Shown here: positions 31,593 to 43,020 of the stretch, one piece after another
How positions within the stretch are numbered: the first letter of the stretch is position 1
How the letters are laid out: each line of letters opens with the position of its first letter
DNA from: Sthenelais limicola
Taxonomy: Eukaryota > Annelida > Polychaeta > Phyllodocida > Sigalionidae
Length of the DNA: 64,000 nt
Assembly: GCA_942159475.1 (NCBI GenBank)
Contig: OW804096.1
Location: 17,818,906 to 17,882,905, forward strand
Direction of reading: 5' to 3'
Notes under the pieces: generated by a model
What the model was told of the DNA's origin: nothing
What the model saw: only the letters and a program-made list of their open reading frames with translations
The model's database searches: none
Position numbers and translations under genes: made by a program

Positions 31593-31730
31593 CGGGTTCT
31601 ATTATAGATTTCCTCTCAAACGAGGCAAACAGTGCATTGGATTGTCATGAAGTTGAGATGTTTCAGCGCCTAAAACCATTGTGATGTAGATTCATCCAAT
31701 TTGCCTTTGTGCACTTGTTCTTAACTTTAA

Positions 31731-32178
31731 GGCTGCGATTCCACTGGCTCGCCCTTTTGGACCGCTCATGGTCCGCTCTTTTTATTTCCCCAAGCGCATA
31801 ACAAGCGAAGACAGAGCGAAACCAGAGCCGTCTAATAGAATCGGTAACTGCGCTTTCTATACGCTCTTAAAAACTGCTATTTGCGCTTCTTTAGAAGAGC
31901 GCAGAACGTTGCGCTCATGTCTGACGTGTTTGATATGAGCGCAACTACACGGCGCTCTTTCCATGGCTTTTAGTATATCGATCCAAGAGCGCAGTAAGAG
32001 CAGACCAAGTGATTTACCATTGATTTCATAAGGAAACAAGCGCACCAGTAGAATCGCTCTGCGCTTGTATTGCGCTAAAAATAAAATCAGACAAAGAGCG
32101 AGTGACAAGCACACTATAAACAAGCGAAGCAAGAGTGAGCCATGAGCACAGATACAAGCGAGCCAGTGGAATCACACC
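31731..32178. mobile_element. Palindromic GCGCTC element, unit 1 of 3
   Basis: It starts GGCTGCGATTCCACTGGC and ends with the near-complement 'gccagtggaatcacacc'. The 448-bp body is rich in GAGCGC and GCGCTC in both orientations, so each unit is a long imperfect foldback. It is preceded by TTAA. Confidence 0.88.
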
Positions 32179-32182
32179 TTTA

Positions 32183-32619
32183 GGCTGCGATTTCACTGGC
32201 TCGCTCTTTTGGCTCGCTCATGGCCCGCTCTTTTTATTTTCCTAAGCAACTAACAAGCAAAGTTAGAGCGAAACCAGAGCCGTCTAATAGAATCGGTTAT
32301 TGCGCTTTCTATACGCTCCTATTTGCGCTTCTTTAAAAGAGCGCAGGACGTTGCGCTCATATTTGTTGTGTTTGATTTGAGCGCAGCAACACAACGCTCT
32401 TTCTACCTGTTAAAGTAGCGGACCAAGAGCGCAGTGAGAGCGCACAAACACATTTGCTATTGATTTCATATAGGAAACAAGTGCAGCAGTAGAATCGCTC
32501 TGCGCTTGTCTTGTGCTAAAAATATTAGTGGATGAAGAGCGAATAACAAGCGCCCTCCAAACAAGCACAGCAAGAGCGAGCCATGAGCACATATATAAGC
32601 GAACCAGTGGAATCATACC
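32183..32619. mobile_element. Palindromic GCGCTC element, unit 2 of 3
   Basis: It has the same structure as unit 1 at 437 bp. TTTA (32179-32182) separates it from unit 1 and TTTA (32620-32623) from unit 3. The direct alignment with unit 1 ('aaaccagagccgtctaatag', 'tgatttcata..aggaaacaa') shows the same order throughout. Confidence 0.88.
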
Positions 32620-32623
32620 TTTA

Positions 32624-33070
32624 GGCTGCGTTTCCACTGGCTCACTCTTTTGGTCCGCTCTTCATCCGCTCTTTTATTTTCCCAGAGCGCCTAACAAGCG
32701 AAGTGAGAGCGAAACCAGAGCGGTCTAATAAATTCGGTAATTACACTTTCTATACGCTCTTCTGTGCGCTTCTTTGGGAGAGCGCAGGACGTTGCGCTCA
32801 TATCTGTTGTGTTTGATATGAGCGCAGCAACACAGCGCTCTTTCTACCTGTTAAAGAAGCGGACTAAGAGCGCAGTGAGAGCGCACAAACTCATTTGCTA
32901 TTGATTTCATATAGGAAACAAGGGCAGCATTGGAATCCCAGTGGAATCGCTCTGGGCTTGTATTGCGCAAAAATATTAGCGGATGAAGAGCGAATGGCAA
33001 GCGCACTATAAACAAGTGCAGCATGAGCGAGCAATGAGCGCAGATACAAGCGAGCTAGTGGGATCCCACC
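32624..33070. mobile_element. Palindromic GCGCTC element, unit 3 of 3
   Basis: 447 bp, closer to unit 2 than to unit 1: both share 'tctacctgttaaag.agcgga', 'gtgagagcgcacaaac' and the 'ttggatt'-free core. It is followed by TTTA. It has a short local duplication near its right end ('attggaatcccagtggaatc'). Confidence 0.88.
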
Positions 33071-33510
33071 TTTAGTCTATTTTTTAATATATATTTCGTT
33101 AAAAAGAATATAAATCACGACGACTAGTGTACTACTTTTTCGATGATGTATCGTACAGCTCTAACTGAGAGTGATGTGTAGCCTACCAGATAATGTTTCA
33201 GATGAATAAAATTATTTAAATACAAATTACCAATACCAGTTGCGTTGCTCCCCCTACAGCTTTTGACCAACAGGCATTAATGCGACCAAATTCTACCACC
33301 CAATTTACGATTGCGACGAACACTCCAAGAGAAATAACAATACAAATAACTTAACAAAAACAATTTTATTAAGATGTTGCGACTGATAACAAACACACGT
33401 CAAGATGTAATATACATGTTTATGTAATTAATATAGTCCATTTTCTGACAAAAATATCAATGAAAAGTGACGAATTAGAATGATGGGGAGTAATCTCATA
33501 CCAGGGTGAA
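33071..33510. other. No recognised gene; possible 3' UTR end of the LC8 gene
   Basis: AT-rich. 33365-33370 reads TTTATT, i.e. AATAAA on the minus strand, about 745 nt beyond the LC8 stop. It is one candidate polyadenylation signal. Another is ATTAAA at 33741-33746. Confidence 0.3.
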
Positions 33511-33513
33511 GTG

Positions 33514-33715
33514 TCCTCAAAATGTACAATTCGCCTTCACCAATCCTTTCAAATAACTCAAATTTAAGACAAAAATTAGCTTCAAAATAAAGTTTAACAA
33601 AACTGAAGCGATTTGTTAAATCAATGCAATACCAAAGATACTCATGCAAATATACCTAATAGTTAACATTTGTCAGACTAATTAGTATAATTTTGTAAAT
33701 GTTTAGAGCTGATGA
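33514..33715 (-). repeat. Family A MITE, degenerate
   Basis: It carries 'aaatgtacaattcgccttca', 'tttcaaataactcaaattta' and 'aatttagacaaaaatt'-type interior. Both terminal inverted repeats are lost. If the LC8 transcript is long, this lies in its 3' UTR. Confidence 0.65.
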
Positions 33716-33954
33716 TCGCACATGAGCACATGAAATGATATTTAATTCTACTGTTTTATGTCTTGATGATGACTAGATTCACACAAGGGGTCCACCGTGT
33801 GTATTCCATGTTTACCATAATAACAAGTTCTTTGATGATCCAACTTTCCTCTTACACTGGTTGGTGGGTGAGAAATGACACATAATCGATACATCCCACG
33901 ATCTCTTAATTCGTAGTTAATTTCCAATTGTAACGGTTGTACCGATTCAGTCTG

Positions 33955-34025
33955 GGCTCAGAAGTCAATCAGCCCCTCCAAACTGAGGGAAAGCCTCTCT
34001 CCCCAAACCGCAAAATGTCATTACA
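33955..34025 (+). repeat. Family F fragment
   Basis: 'ccctccaaactgagggaaag' with 'cctctctccccaaaccgc' and 'aaaatgtcattacacc' matches the centre of the family F copies. It lies about 90 bp downstream of the LC8 stop, so probably within its 3' UTR. Confidence 0.65.
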
Positions 34026-34113
34026 CCTAAACCAGGGCCGGGAAAGCTGTTTATGTTCCATGATAATGTCCTAACTGTCTATCCAGAGTGGTGAGTGAGA
34101 TGGTATGATCTTA

Positions 34114-34383
34114 CTATCCAGACTTGAAGAGAAGGATGGCAACTTGTCCAAGGTAGAAGTAAATGAAGTGTTTGGTTTCGTGTGTGACGTAACTACCGAA
34201 GTTACGGCCGACGATGGCGTGCCAAGTGGGGTTGTACTTTTTGTCAAACTCCTTCTTGATGTAAGCGGCGATATCCTTCTCAATGTTAAACTTCTCCAGA
34301 GCCTGGGTGGCACAATCTACAGCGTCCTGCTGCATGTCTTCTGCCATGTCGGCATTCTTAATCACAGCTTTCCTCTCCGACAT
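34114..34383 (-). CDS. DYNLL: Dynein light chain LC8 (DYNLL type)
   Basis: A complete 89-residue protein runs from ATG to TAG, the exact usual length of LC8. It is a small dimeric hub: it binds dynein intermediate chain and many partners with TQT-type motifs, and works in cytoplasmic dynein and, in ciliated cells, axonemal complexes. Visible family signatures are [13 protein letters not shown] at the start, [20 protein letters not shown] in the middle (the strand and groove region) and [20 protein letters not shown] at the end (the dimer strand and target groove). No frameshift or stop is present, and near-identity to animal LC8 argues for function. The coding region is uninterrupted. Many animal LC8 genes carry an intron in the coding region, so this may be a retrocopy, although no poly(A) tract or target duplication was seen. 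A TATA-like 'tacataaatac' lies about 90-100 nt upstream on this strand. A family A MITE begins 132 bp upstream. Confidence 0.97.
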   Translation of the reverse strand: MSERKAVIKNADMAEDMQQDAVDCATQALEKFNIEKDIAAYIKKEFDKKYNPTWHAIVGRNFGSYVTHETKHFIYFYLGQVAILLFKSG

Positions 34384-34514
34384 CTTTGGTTTTGATGTGT
34401 AATTTCTAGTTTAAGATTGTGGACCGCTTTGTGTACGGTAAGAAAAGGAATGGATTGAGGTAGGAAGGCAGGGTTGTATTTATGTACTGAGTGTTGACGG
34501 TAGTGGCCCTTATT

Positions 34515-34749
34515 GGGTCAGATTTTCAGAAAATGTACAATTGGCAGCTGTACACATTTAGTAAAATCTTCAAAATTAGGCTGCAATTTGGTCAATACTG
34601 GGTAAATTCGAGTAAATTCGGCATTACATTGATTCTAGTAATCTGTTTGGTTAGGTTGAACTGCATTTTGAACTTTATTTTTGTCTTAAATTTGTGTTAT
34701 TTGAGAGAATTGGTGAAGGTGAATTGTACATTTTCTGAAAATCTGACCC
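34515..34749 (+). mobile_element. Family A MITE, full length, next to LC8
   Basis: The ends GGGTCAGATTTTCAG and CTGAAAATCTGACCC are intact, 235 bp. TATT flanks both sides (34511-34514 and 34750-34753), the clearest 4-bp target duplication in the family. It sits in the presumed promoter side of the LC8 gene. Confidence 0.95.
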
Positions 34750-35318
34750 TATTGTTGTCCTGGTTTCTGATTGGTCGGGTTCTTGCCCATTGTATCATGT
34801 TACTGTAGTAGTGTATATCAACCCAGAATGCATTGTGTGTTTGTTGTTGCGGTGTGATTAGTCCTACCTGTAACTCAGGCCAAAAAAAATAATAGGTATG
34901 TTTCCGATTTATCTGGCTGAAAACTAGGTAGGGGGATGGAAACTTTTTTTTTTAGGAAACCACCTCCAATGAACTGAAAAAATGTCTTTTTCATAACAAT
35001 AGTTGTTTTAAACATAGGAGATGTGCTTTTTGACAGTTCCGGGTCAGGAAACCTGTTTTCCTACTTTCATAAGCTTTTTTTGTCAAAACATCAAAAAAAG
35101 TAAGATATGTTTAAAAAAATCAGGTATGAAAATGTTTTGGTAGAGGAAGGTTTTTCTAGGTAGGGTGGGGGGGGGGGGGGGGGGGGGTAAATCGGAAACA
35201 CACCTATATTTTTATTTGGCCTCAGGTTGGTTATGGCTTGATTACGTAGGTGGAGATTAATTGCCACTTCATACAACCACTTGCTTGGTGACCTCCTCAG
35301 TCACAATAGCTATCAATC
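34750..35318. other. No gene; 21-G homopolymer
   Basis: 35167-35187 is an unbroken run of 21 G. A nearby frame on the minus strand is open only because of the run. The surrounding text is T-rich. Confidence 0.7.
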
Positions 35319-35530
35319 GGGGACTTGAATGTCCGCCATCTTGAATCTCGGTTCGCATGGAATTGTGGGAGTTGTATGTCAGTTTAAAAGTTATAGAAAA
35401 CATGTTATGTTTAGTATAGAATAATTATCTCATCATCTCATGTAAATAGCCATGTGTTTTACATGTTTACAATGACATAAACCAATTCTTCATCTTTCCC
35501 ATCATGCCTTTCATTTGTAAAGATCATTTA
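35319..35530 (+). repeat. Family C MITE, partial
   Basis: It starts CAATCGGGGACTTGAATG and 'tccgccatcttgaatctcg', continues to 'atcattt..acaggcttt', and lacks the right end. Confidence 0.75.
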
Positions 35531-35679
35531 CACAGGCTTTGATGCTTGTGAAAAGATTTTTTATGCAGGTGTTATAAGCATTCTCACTCTTTATAAATGG
35601 TCTTCCTTGTGCAATGAAATGTCATTCTTATGTTTGGGGGAACATTAACAGAGTTTGGTTCTAACTAGCAGCGCGAAGC

Positions 35680-35786
35680 ACTCCAAAAGTGAGAACATTC
35701 CAAGAAATTTAGATATCCTATAAATAAATCACTTTGAAGAAAATCCGAGTTACGGATGTGACTCATTTTCCTTTAAAACAACACAT
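35680..35786. repeat. Family B MITE, right-end fragment
   Basis: 'caaaagtgagaacattccaa', 'aataaatcactttgaag', 'atgtgactcattttcc' and a damaged 'aaaacaacacat' end. Confidence 0.75.
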
Positions 35787-35789
35787 ATC

Positions 35790-37031
35790 ATATCATCATA
35801 ATGTCCATACCCACAATGTAAAAACCCCCTATAGCTTTTACATGCTGCTACATAATCCCCACTATTGCCTCTCCCCTCCCCTTCCCTCCCAACCCCCTCC
35901 AAACACACACTGGATAATCACTTCAGTTACTCAACGTTTCCTTAAGGGGGATTTGTAGGCAAGGTTCTCTATTCAGAGGAACGGAACAACAGCTTTTAAT
36001 TTGTTATTAGTTATGACTTTAGTAGTTGAGACATAGGGCCGAATAGAAAATAGGTTTCAGCTTGTTCCTAAGTAGTTTTCTTTGATTTATTGGATTGTTT
36101 TCTGTTCGAGAGCAGTGCGTTCGTCGGTTGAGAAATAGTCCATACATTGTACCATAGTAACAATAGGTGATAATCTCCTTTGTATTCATATTTGTGATGT
36201 ACAGAATTGCCATTGATAATGAATGAGAGGCTATATCAGTACTGTGTACCAACATTTCTCATAGCTATTTATACTATCCTTGTTGTATAGCAAAACGTCA
36301 TTATACTAAACGAGTAGATCTATCCAGTGAATCATAAAATTTTAATTTATTTTTCTATTTATTGGAAACTGTTTGAAATTGATTTTCATCATAATAAGGT
36401 TTCCCTGGGGCGGAAAAGAAAGGCACATTTCGTCTATACCAATCCTCTCAAATAATCCACATTTAAGACATTAATTAATTAATTAGGTAATATTAGGTAA
36501 ATTGGATTATAATAATTTAGATAAAAAGAATATAAAAACATTGACAATTTAAAGTGGCATATAATAGTAGTACAGTCAAAAACACTACATTTATCACATG
36601 AATTATTATACAGTATAATTGATCAGTGCTAACAAGAATACCCTGCATCATGAGCGATAATGAACGTTCCGAGAGATTCCTTGTTTGAATAGGTTTTGTT
36701 CCTCCGTGTGTAAGTTCCACACCCATAACGGATTGTAGTACCATGAAGCATAAGAAGAGCGAGCTCTGAGTCCCCAAGCAATACGCGGCGGCCCTCTTTT
36801 TACCATTCCTTTGTATAAATAAACCAATAGTAAACCATTACCTTCCCCGTCTCATGTGGTTGGCAACAGCGAAGTTAAAAAAAATGTACAGAATACATAG
36901 AGGTACAATAAGAACAATTATTTTTTTATTTTTTTTTATTCATTTAGGGCCAAGATAATATTTATAGTTACATCACATTGTTGATGTGATTAGAATTAAA
37001 ATAAGTAAAGATAAACGATTTATATCATTAA
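35790..37031. other. No recognised gene; short repeat pieces
   Basis: 36435-36475 is a short family A piece ('ataccaatcctctcaaataa'). 36926-36950 is a T-rich run that could be a reversed retro-tail. The rest is AT-rich and unassigned; frames at 36019-36255 and 36517-36777 (minus) have no recognised domain. Confidence 0.4.
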
Positions 37032-37413
37032 ATGTAATGTGTTTCAGGAAAATGAAGTCACATGAATTGGATTTTGAGATACCATCATATTTGAAAAGAT
37101 GAGATCAAGCCTATTCCAATGATAGTAAACGTTTGCACATCTAATAAGTATTTCTCTACTCTAAGTTTGATATTTTTATTATAAAACAAAAAGTTTGCGG
37201 TATTTGGGTAGACAATTACTAGTAAAGGAGCTTAATATACTCTATAGGATGACCTTAGAAATGGATGGATATATTGCTTACACTGTCTTACATTTTTGCA
37301 CATGTCTTCATGCTAACCACCCCAGAATATTCCAACAAAGATAACCTATAAATAAATCACTCTAAAAAATATCCATTTTGCGACTGGTGATTCATTTTCC
37401 TGAAACACAACAT
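37032..37413 (+). mobile_element. Family B MITE, full length
   Basis: The ends ATGTAATGTGTTTCAGG and CCTGAAACACAACAT are inverted, about 382 bp. Subterminal 'aaaatgaagtcacatg' has lost part of the usual AGTCGC block. Confidence 0.85.
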
Positions 37414-38091
37414 AGCAAATCATGTCCCCTCACGCACCTTCCCTGTTTCTTCACAAGTAGTGCAATTTATTTATCCAGATTCGTTTTACATGTAGAGTGC
37501 TGCGTGTAGAAAAATAACCTGAACCAGTGGTTGAAGAATGATTGATATTTGTCAAAAAAGTAAGTCTCTTTCGTCAGAGAAGTTACAGTCTGAACATTAT
37601 CATATATATCGGTTTCACATCTTGTATGTCACAACTTGGTATCATTGTATCATCTTTTATACTCACTGAGAAATACCAAAAATATGTTATAGGTTAATAT
37701 TATCTCAAAAGTTAGCCCGAAGGAATAGTAGTCTAGTATTGATGTTATTATTTGCTAATTTAACCTTGTAGATCTCTGGTAGTTTCTATTATTTTCCATG
37801 TAACTTATAATTATAAGCTGAGAATATCAATGTAAATTGTGAGCTTACTGAAATGAAAGATAAACAAACAAACAAATCAATTACCTCGAAAATAAGTTAC
37901 CAAACATGCAAAAAAACTTAAATAACAAAGCTTGAATTCATTTGTTTTCACTGTTCTTCCTGCGATTTGACTTCAATATATTGATAAGTTCAGTGCTATG
38001 GGTCAAACAATCAGTACATTTCCTGTTTTTCTTGGTGTGAAAGCCGCTTTATAACTAATCTTTAAGGTCGAGCATGAAAGTCAGATTTGTG
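37414..38091. other. No recognised feature
   Basis: Unique AT-rich sequence with a short AAAC repeat at 37862-37878. Confidence 0.4.
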
Positions 38092-38424
38092 AATAGGGGA
38101 TTTGCATAGCCGCGATCTTGAATCTTGATTCACGCGGAGTTATGGGACTAATGGTACAGTCTAAAACCTATAGAAAACATGCTATGTTCAGCATGGGATA
38201 TTTATCAGTGACATGTTATACATGTTTCCATAACACAAGTCTCCATCTCTCCCATCATGCATTTGGTTTTTACAGATCACCTATACAAGCCATGATATTG
38301 GTGAAAACATTATCGCAATTTTCGATAAAAATGTTGCCAATTATGTGTATGTCAGATTTCAACAGAATCCATCCCATGATGCACTGTAAGAGACATGCGC
38401 AGTGAGCCATGCAAATCCCCTATT
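38092..38424 (+). mobile_element. Family C MITE, full length
   Basis: The ends AATAGGGGATTTGCAT and ATGCAAATCCCCTATT bound 333 bp. It has 'ccgcgatcttgaatcttgat' and 'tacatgtttccataacacaa' internally. Opposite orientation to 17270. No clear target duplication. Confidence 0.92.
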
Positions 38425-38705
38425 GACGATCGCTAACAAGATGGGAGTGGATGAAAGTGATGAAGTAAATAGCTTTTGAAGGTCGACTTCAAGGACAATG
38501 TCTCCAGACTAGAGCAGTGTACGTGCCATTGGGTCAAAGCAGAAACACCAGACGTTTTCATCAATATTCCATTTATTGTTCCCATTTTAGAAGGAAAATT
38601 TAAAATTAGGATCAACTTCAGACTATGATTTAGATCGAGGTTTTGAATCATTAAATGCTGACAAATGAAATTGGGACATTTGTTCTAAGCTTTAAAGCTC
38701 CACTC

Positions 38706-38742
38706 AGTCAGTCAGTCAGTCAGTCAGTTATTTATTTATTTG
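38706..38742. repeat. (TCAG)n and (TTTA)n microsatellites
   Basis: About six TCAG units followed by 'ttatttatttattt'. Confidence 0.9.
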
Positions 38743-40007
38743 GACTATGAAAGTTGAAACAATATTATTATTTTTCTCTACTATCAATGATAAACGATGG
38801 TATATGTGCATGTGAGAGCACGGCGCTGGTGGAGGTTTATTTTAGCAGTTATCAGTTCGATTTATAATAGCCGAAAATAATATAAATCGAAAATAGTTTT
38901 GTTTGGCCTAATTATATCTATTACATTATGCACATATTAATATGAACTATTCGGGTAAAGAAATTGATAGAGTAACAAAGACTTTATTTTCTATAGGGGA
39001 CAGTTTTGGCGTAGTCTTAGATTTCAAAATCCTAATGAATACTTATAATAGTAAGCTATAAAAGATATTTCAATTACTTAATTATATATAAGGCCATTTT
39101 GAAAAGATAGATTGGTTCAGATAGCTACATTTTCAACATCATTTCCTCCACATTTTTTTTTTTTTTTTTATTTTGAACAAAGTTTTAATATATTATCATG
39201 TGCCAAGTACAAAACAAAATCTTATAATTTAATTACATATATACGTTATTACATTTACCTTCTATATTAGATATCTACTGCCATGTTCTCGTTCAGCTTT
39301 ATTCTAGATCATTATATGATTTTATCATTAACACCTTTAATCTTTAATCAATTACTCCTAGAGCAGTAGTTAGATCTGCAACTGCCATATTATTATACAT
39401 CACCGAATTGTTTCAGTTCAAAACAAAACAGCTCAGTATTATATACTATTACAGACATACATATATACAGATACTGAAGTGTTTGTATTTTTCTGTGATT
39501 TTTCTCCTTATATTCTCCTTCCTACATGTACCATCATCAAAAGATCCAACAGTCTAAAAGGTCTCGCCTTTATATAAACACACCTCCTTTTCGACCACTC
39601 TCTTATTTTAAGAAACTATAAAATCTAAGTAAAGAACAAATAAACATTAAGGCCAAAGCAGTTGCTGACAATTACCTTATAACAACACGAGAGTCTCGTG
39701 TAAGGGGCGAGATTACCACGAGATTAGAGCGAGAGTTTGGGAGGAGAGAGACGAGGTGGGAATGGTGCCTCGGGGTAGGTGGAAAGTGCCCGGATATAGC
39801 CTGGCGTCCATTAGACTGATTACAGTAGTTTATCACCTCAATCACAGGAGAGTTCCACACTAGGATAAGTAACAATAAAAGCAGAGCTGGGAGGAAGGAG
39901 AGGTAGGAGGAGGATGTCTGAAAGGGATTTTTAAAGTATGGAGGAAGAGATATATATTTTATATGGGGCAGGTCGCTTAGAAATATACAATCAGCAATTC
40001 TATATAT
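38743..40007. other. No recognised gene; AT-rich
   Basis: Includes a T run at 39160-39175 opening a long AT-rich tract, possibly a reversed retro-insert. The 115-codon minus-strand frame at 39672-40019 has low-complexity hydrophobic composition (poly-Leu) and is not supported. Confidence 0.4.
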
Positions 40008-40350
40008 AAAATGAGTCATATGTTGGTAAAAATGGATTTTGAGATACCATCATATTTGAAAAGATTGTGGATCGTGGATTCCAATGATGTTAACATTTAA
40101 GCAATCTAAAAAGTATCTCTATATCCTAAAGTTGATTCTTTTTCTTCTTTTTGTGAAAGAAGAGAGTTGACAATTACTAGTAAAGTTGTTAAACATACTC
40201 CATAGTTTGACCTTAGAAACCCAAGGATATATGTTTAATAGACTGTTTCGAAATGAAATTTCTTCCAAGTATTCATACACCTTGAAGCAGTAGATACCTA
40301 AAGAAATGAGAACAGTCATACAGAGATCTTGTGAATAAAACACTTTGGAA
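40008..40350 (+). repeat. Family B MITE, both tips missing
   Basis: 'aaaatgagtcatatgttgg', 'gattttgagataccatcata', 'caattactagtaaagttgtt' and 'cttgtgaataaaacactttg' are in family order. Confidence 0.75.
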
Positions 40351-40452
40351 AACAGAACATATCATTTGAATCAACGCAATATAAAATATACTCACATACA
40401 ACAATAGCTGCCTATTTTACCTTTCCTGACCCCCTGAACCTATGTGAAGCTG

Positions 40453-40458
<6 letters not shown>

Positions 40459-40490
<32 letters not shown>

Positions 40491-40765
40491 GGACAGAGAG
40501 AGAGGGAGGGACAGAGAGAGAGGGAGAAGGAGAGAGAGAGGGGAGAGAGGGAGAAAGAGGGAGAAATAGGGAGAGAGAGGGAGGGGAGAGAGAGGGACGG
40601 GAGAGAGAGGGAGGGAGGGAGAGAGAGAGGGAGAGAAAGAGAGAGGGAGAGAGAGAGGAGAGAGATAGGGAGAGAGAGAAAGAGAGAGAAAGAGAGAGGG
40701 ACACATAGAGAGGGAGTGAATGATATGCACAGATAGACAGAAGTATAACCTGAGAGAGAGAGAGT
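40459..40765. repeat. (GA)n / GGGAGA low-complexity tract, about 300 bp
   Basis: A purine-only tract of GA and GGGAGA units, interrupted near 40700-40745. Three long minus-strand Ser/Leu/Pro frames over it arise from the repeat composition and are not genes. Confidence 0.97.
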
Positions 40766-41567
40766 GATAGGTAATGAAAAAGAAAGAGACACAAGGGATA
40801 AAGACGAACTGAGAGAAATGATTATAACTATATACATCATATCAATATACATGTATGGGGTGTTTAGTGCTATAATGAAGACTAATGAGCGGCCCCTAGC
40901 GGTAATAATATGCCTAAACCACCCACAGGAGCTGAGGTGGAGGAAGGAGGAGGAGGCAGGTGGGGAGTTTTACACTTGCCAATATGAACTATATATTATA
41001 CCTATATATCTATAGTGGGTAATATGGATATAGGCGAGGCTGCAGCATTGGCGCTCATACCACGAACAGTGGGTACTAAAGCCACTAAAAGAGACTAAAG
41101 CCCGTGTATTTACATTATGAAATGTTGATGGGTTGCTGAACAACCTTTTTTTTTTAGAAAAGTAATTTCTATTGCATTTTAGAGTCATATAATTTTCGCG
41201 GAGTAGAACTGAGAGTTTATTGTATATAAGAACGTGGGGTTATGATGCGGAAACATCGGTATGACATAATGAAATTCGTGAATCGCCTATATATTAGTCC
41301 ATTGTTTCCATTCGTTGCTACATAGTAGCTCTCATCTCATAACCATACCCAACACTGTTAGTCTTAAGATTTTTATTTTTTTCGTTTTCTCTATGTAACA
41401 AACTCATCTATTATTGTAACGACTAAATGCAAGTAAGACGGCATTCACAGGAAGACCTGACTGTAAAGTCAGACCTGACCAACCAAGTTGTAACAACACC
41501 ATCGATTACAATAAAAGAATTTTTGAATTGGAGCGAATTTAATGACCCGCCATTTGTTTCCACAATA
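40766..41567. other. No recognised feature
   Basis: Unique AT-rich sequence; no supportable gene. Confidence 0.4.
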
Positions 41568-41990
41568 GGAATATCACAATATGAGTCACACGTCAAATTT
41601 GTATCTTTCAACGTAATTAAACGTCATATAAATGTACCACATTTTAAGAGAGTGTATTAAATATATCCATTCGTTCTGAAGGTCATAATATGGAGTATAT
41701 TTAGCTACTTTACTGGTAATTGCCCATGCAGAAATATTGCAAACTTGTTTTTCAAACATAAATATATCAAACATAAATGAAGTGAACACTCCTTAGATGT
41801 CATTAATGTTCACCATCATTGGAATCGGCTTGATCTCATCTTTTCAAATATGACAATATCTCACAATCTGTAGTGCATTTTTGTGCAACCTGTGACTCAT
41901 CTTCCTGCAACACATCATGTGATATGTGATGTGAGTGTAAAGTCACAAAAGACTTTGCGACTGAAGACTTACTTTTCTGTATCAGATATA
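41568..41990 (-). repeat. Family B MITE, plus an abutting second end
   Basis: 41568-41921 holds 'aatatgagtcacacgtc', 'atatttagctactttactgg', 'tcaccatcattggaatcggc' and 'ctgtgactcatcttcctgc'. At 41924-41990 another left end follows at once ('atatgtgatgtgagtg', 'aagtcacaaaag', 'tttgcgactgaagacttac'), so two ends meet head to tail. Confidence 0.75.
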
Positions 41991-42205
41991 TCTTAAAGAA
42001 AACGAGCCTATAAATATTGAAATGCCTTAATATCCACAGTCTGCAATAGAAATAATTCCAATCAAAGTGGGAAAATGCACACATTCTTAACTGATATTAG
42101 TTTCTCATCTTCAACAAAGGACCAACATTAATTTCATCTTTATCATAGAAGGCTTCAACATCCTTCTCTCCTCCTCATAGTCAAAGTACTTTCAGGCAAT
42201 GAAAA

Positions 42206-42530
42206 TAGGGGACTTGCATAGCCGCCATTTTGAATCTTGATTCGCATGGAATTATGGGACTAATGGTACAGTGTAAAATCTATAGAAAACATGTCATGCT
42301 TAGCATATGGGATATGTATCCGTGCTTCATTATCAATATCCATGTGTTATACATGTTTCCATAACACAAGCCTCCATCGTTCCCATCATGCATTTGCTTT
42401 TCATAGATCATTCACACAAGCTATGCTATTGGTGAAAAGATCCTTGCAATTTTCGATAACAATTTGGCTAAATATTTGTATGTCAGATTTCAAAGGAATC
42501 CAACCCAGGATGGTACATGCAAGTCCGCTC
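42206..42530 (+). mobile_element. Family C MITE, right end worn
   Basis: AATAGGGGACTTGCATAG and 'ccgccattttgaatcttgat' open the copy. It ends 'tacatgcaagtccgctc', a mutated version of the right inverted end. Confidence 0.88.
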
Positions 42531-42866
42531 ACGGAATACGATGCGAGAGGCTTCAGCATCCTTCGCTCGTCCTCATATAATTAAAGTATTTTCAGGCAAT
42601 AAGAATTGGAATCCGATTCTAGAGGACTCTACTCGACATTCTCCTAATTCTCCACTTAAGATCTGGTAGCTGAGCAATCTCCCGCAGAGAGGTCGCTTTC
42701 CGGACTTGCAATGAATGAACTAATTCAGTTAGACTCCAGGAGAGAGCCCCTTTAGTTCTAACTTAGTTTAACCTCTTTTCACCAGCGAGGTATTGACATA
42801 AAGTCAGGAATATTCTAACAGGATTAATATAGTTTCGTCCACAGTGGAGCCATTGGTGTAGTGTGA

Positions 42867-43020
42867 GAATAGGGGACTTGCATGTCCGCCATCTTGAATC
42901 TTGATTTGCATGGAATTCTGGTAGTTGTATGTCAGTGTAAAACCTATAGAAAACATGGAATTATGAGAGTTGTATGTCAGTGTAAAAGCTATAGAAAACA
43001 TGGATTACGGGAGTTGAATA
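42867..43020 (+). repeat. Family C MITE, partial with internal duplication
   Basis: After the left end (AATAGGGGACTTGCATG), the segment 'ggaatt..g.gagttgtatgtcagtgtaaa' with 'ctatagaaaacatgga' is repeated two to three times (42909-43015). The right end is absent. Confidence 0.8.

Noticed and set aside
34071..34395. Frames of 80 and 96 codons overlapping LC8
   Set aside because: Shadow frames of the real LC8 gene, with unnatural composition.
39672..40019. 115-codon minus-strand frame with poly-Leu
   Set aside because: Low-complexity hydrophobic stretch in AT/T-rich DNA; part overlaps the family B copy's edge.
40412..40852. Ser/Leu/Pro-rich frames of 96-146 codons, minus strand
   Set aside because: Translation of a (GA)n / GGGAGA tract; composition artefact.
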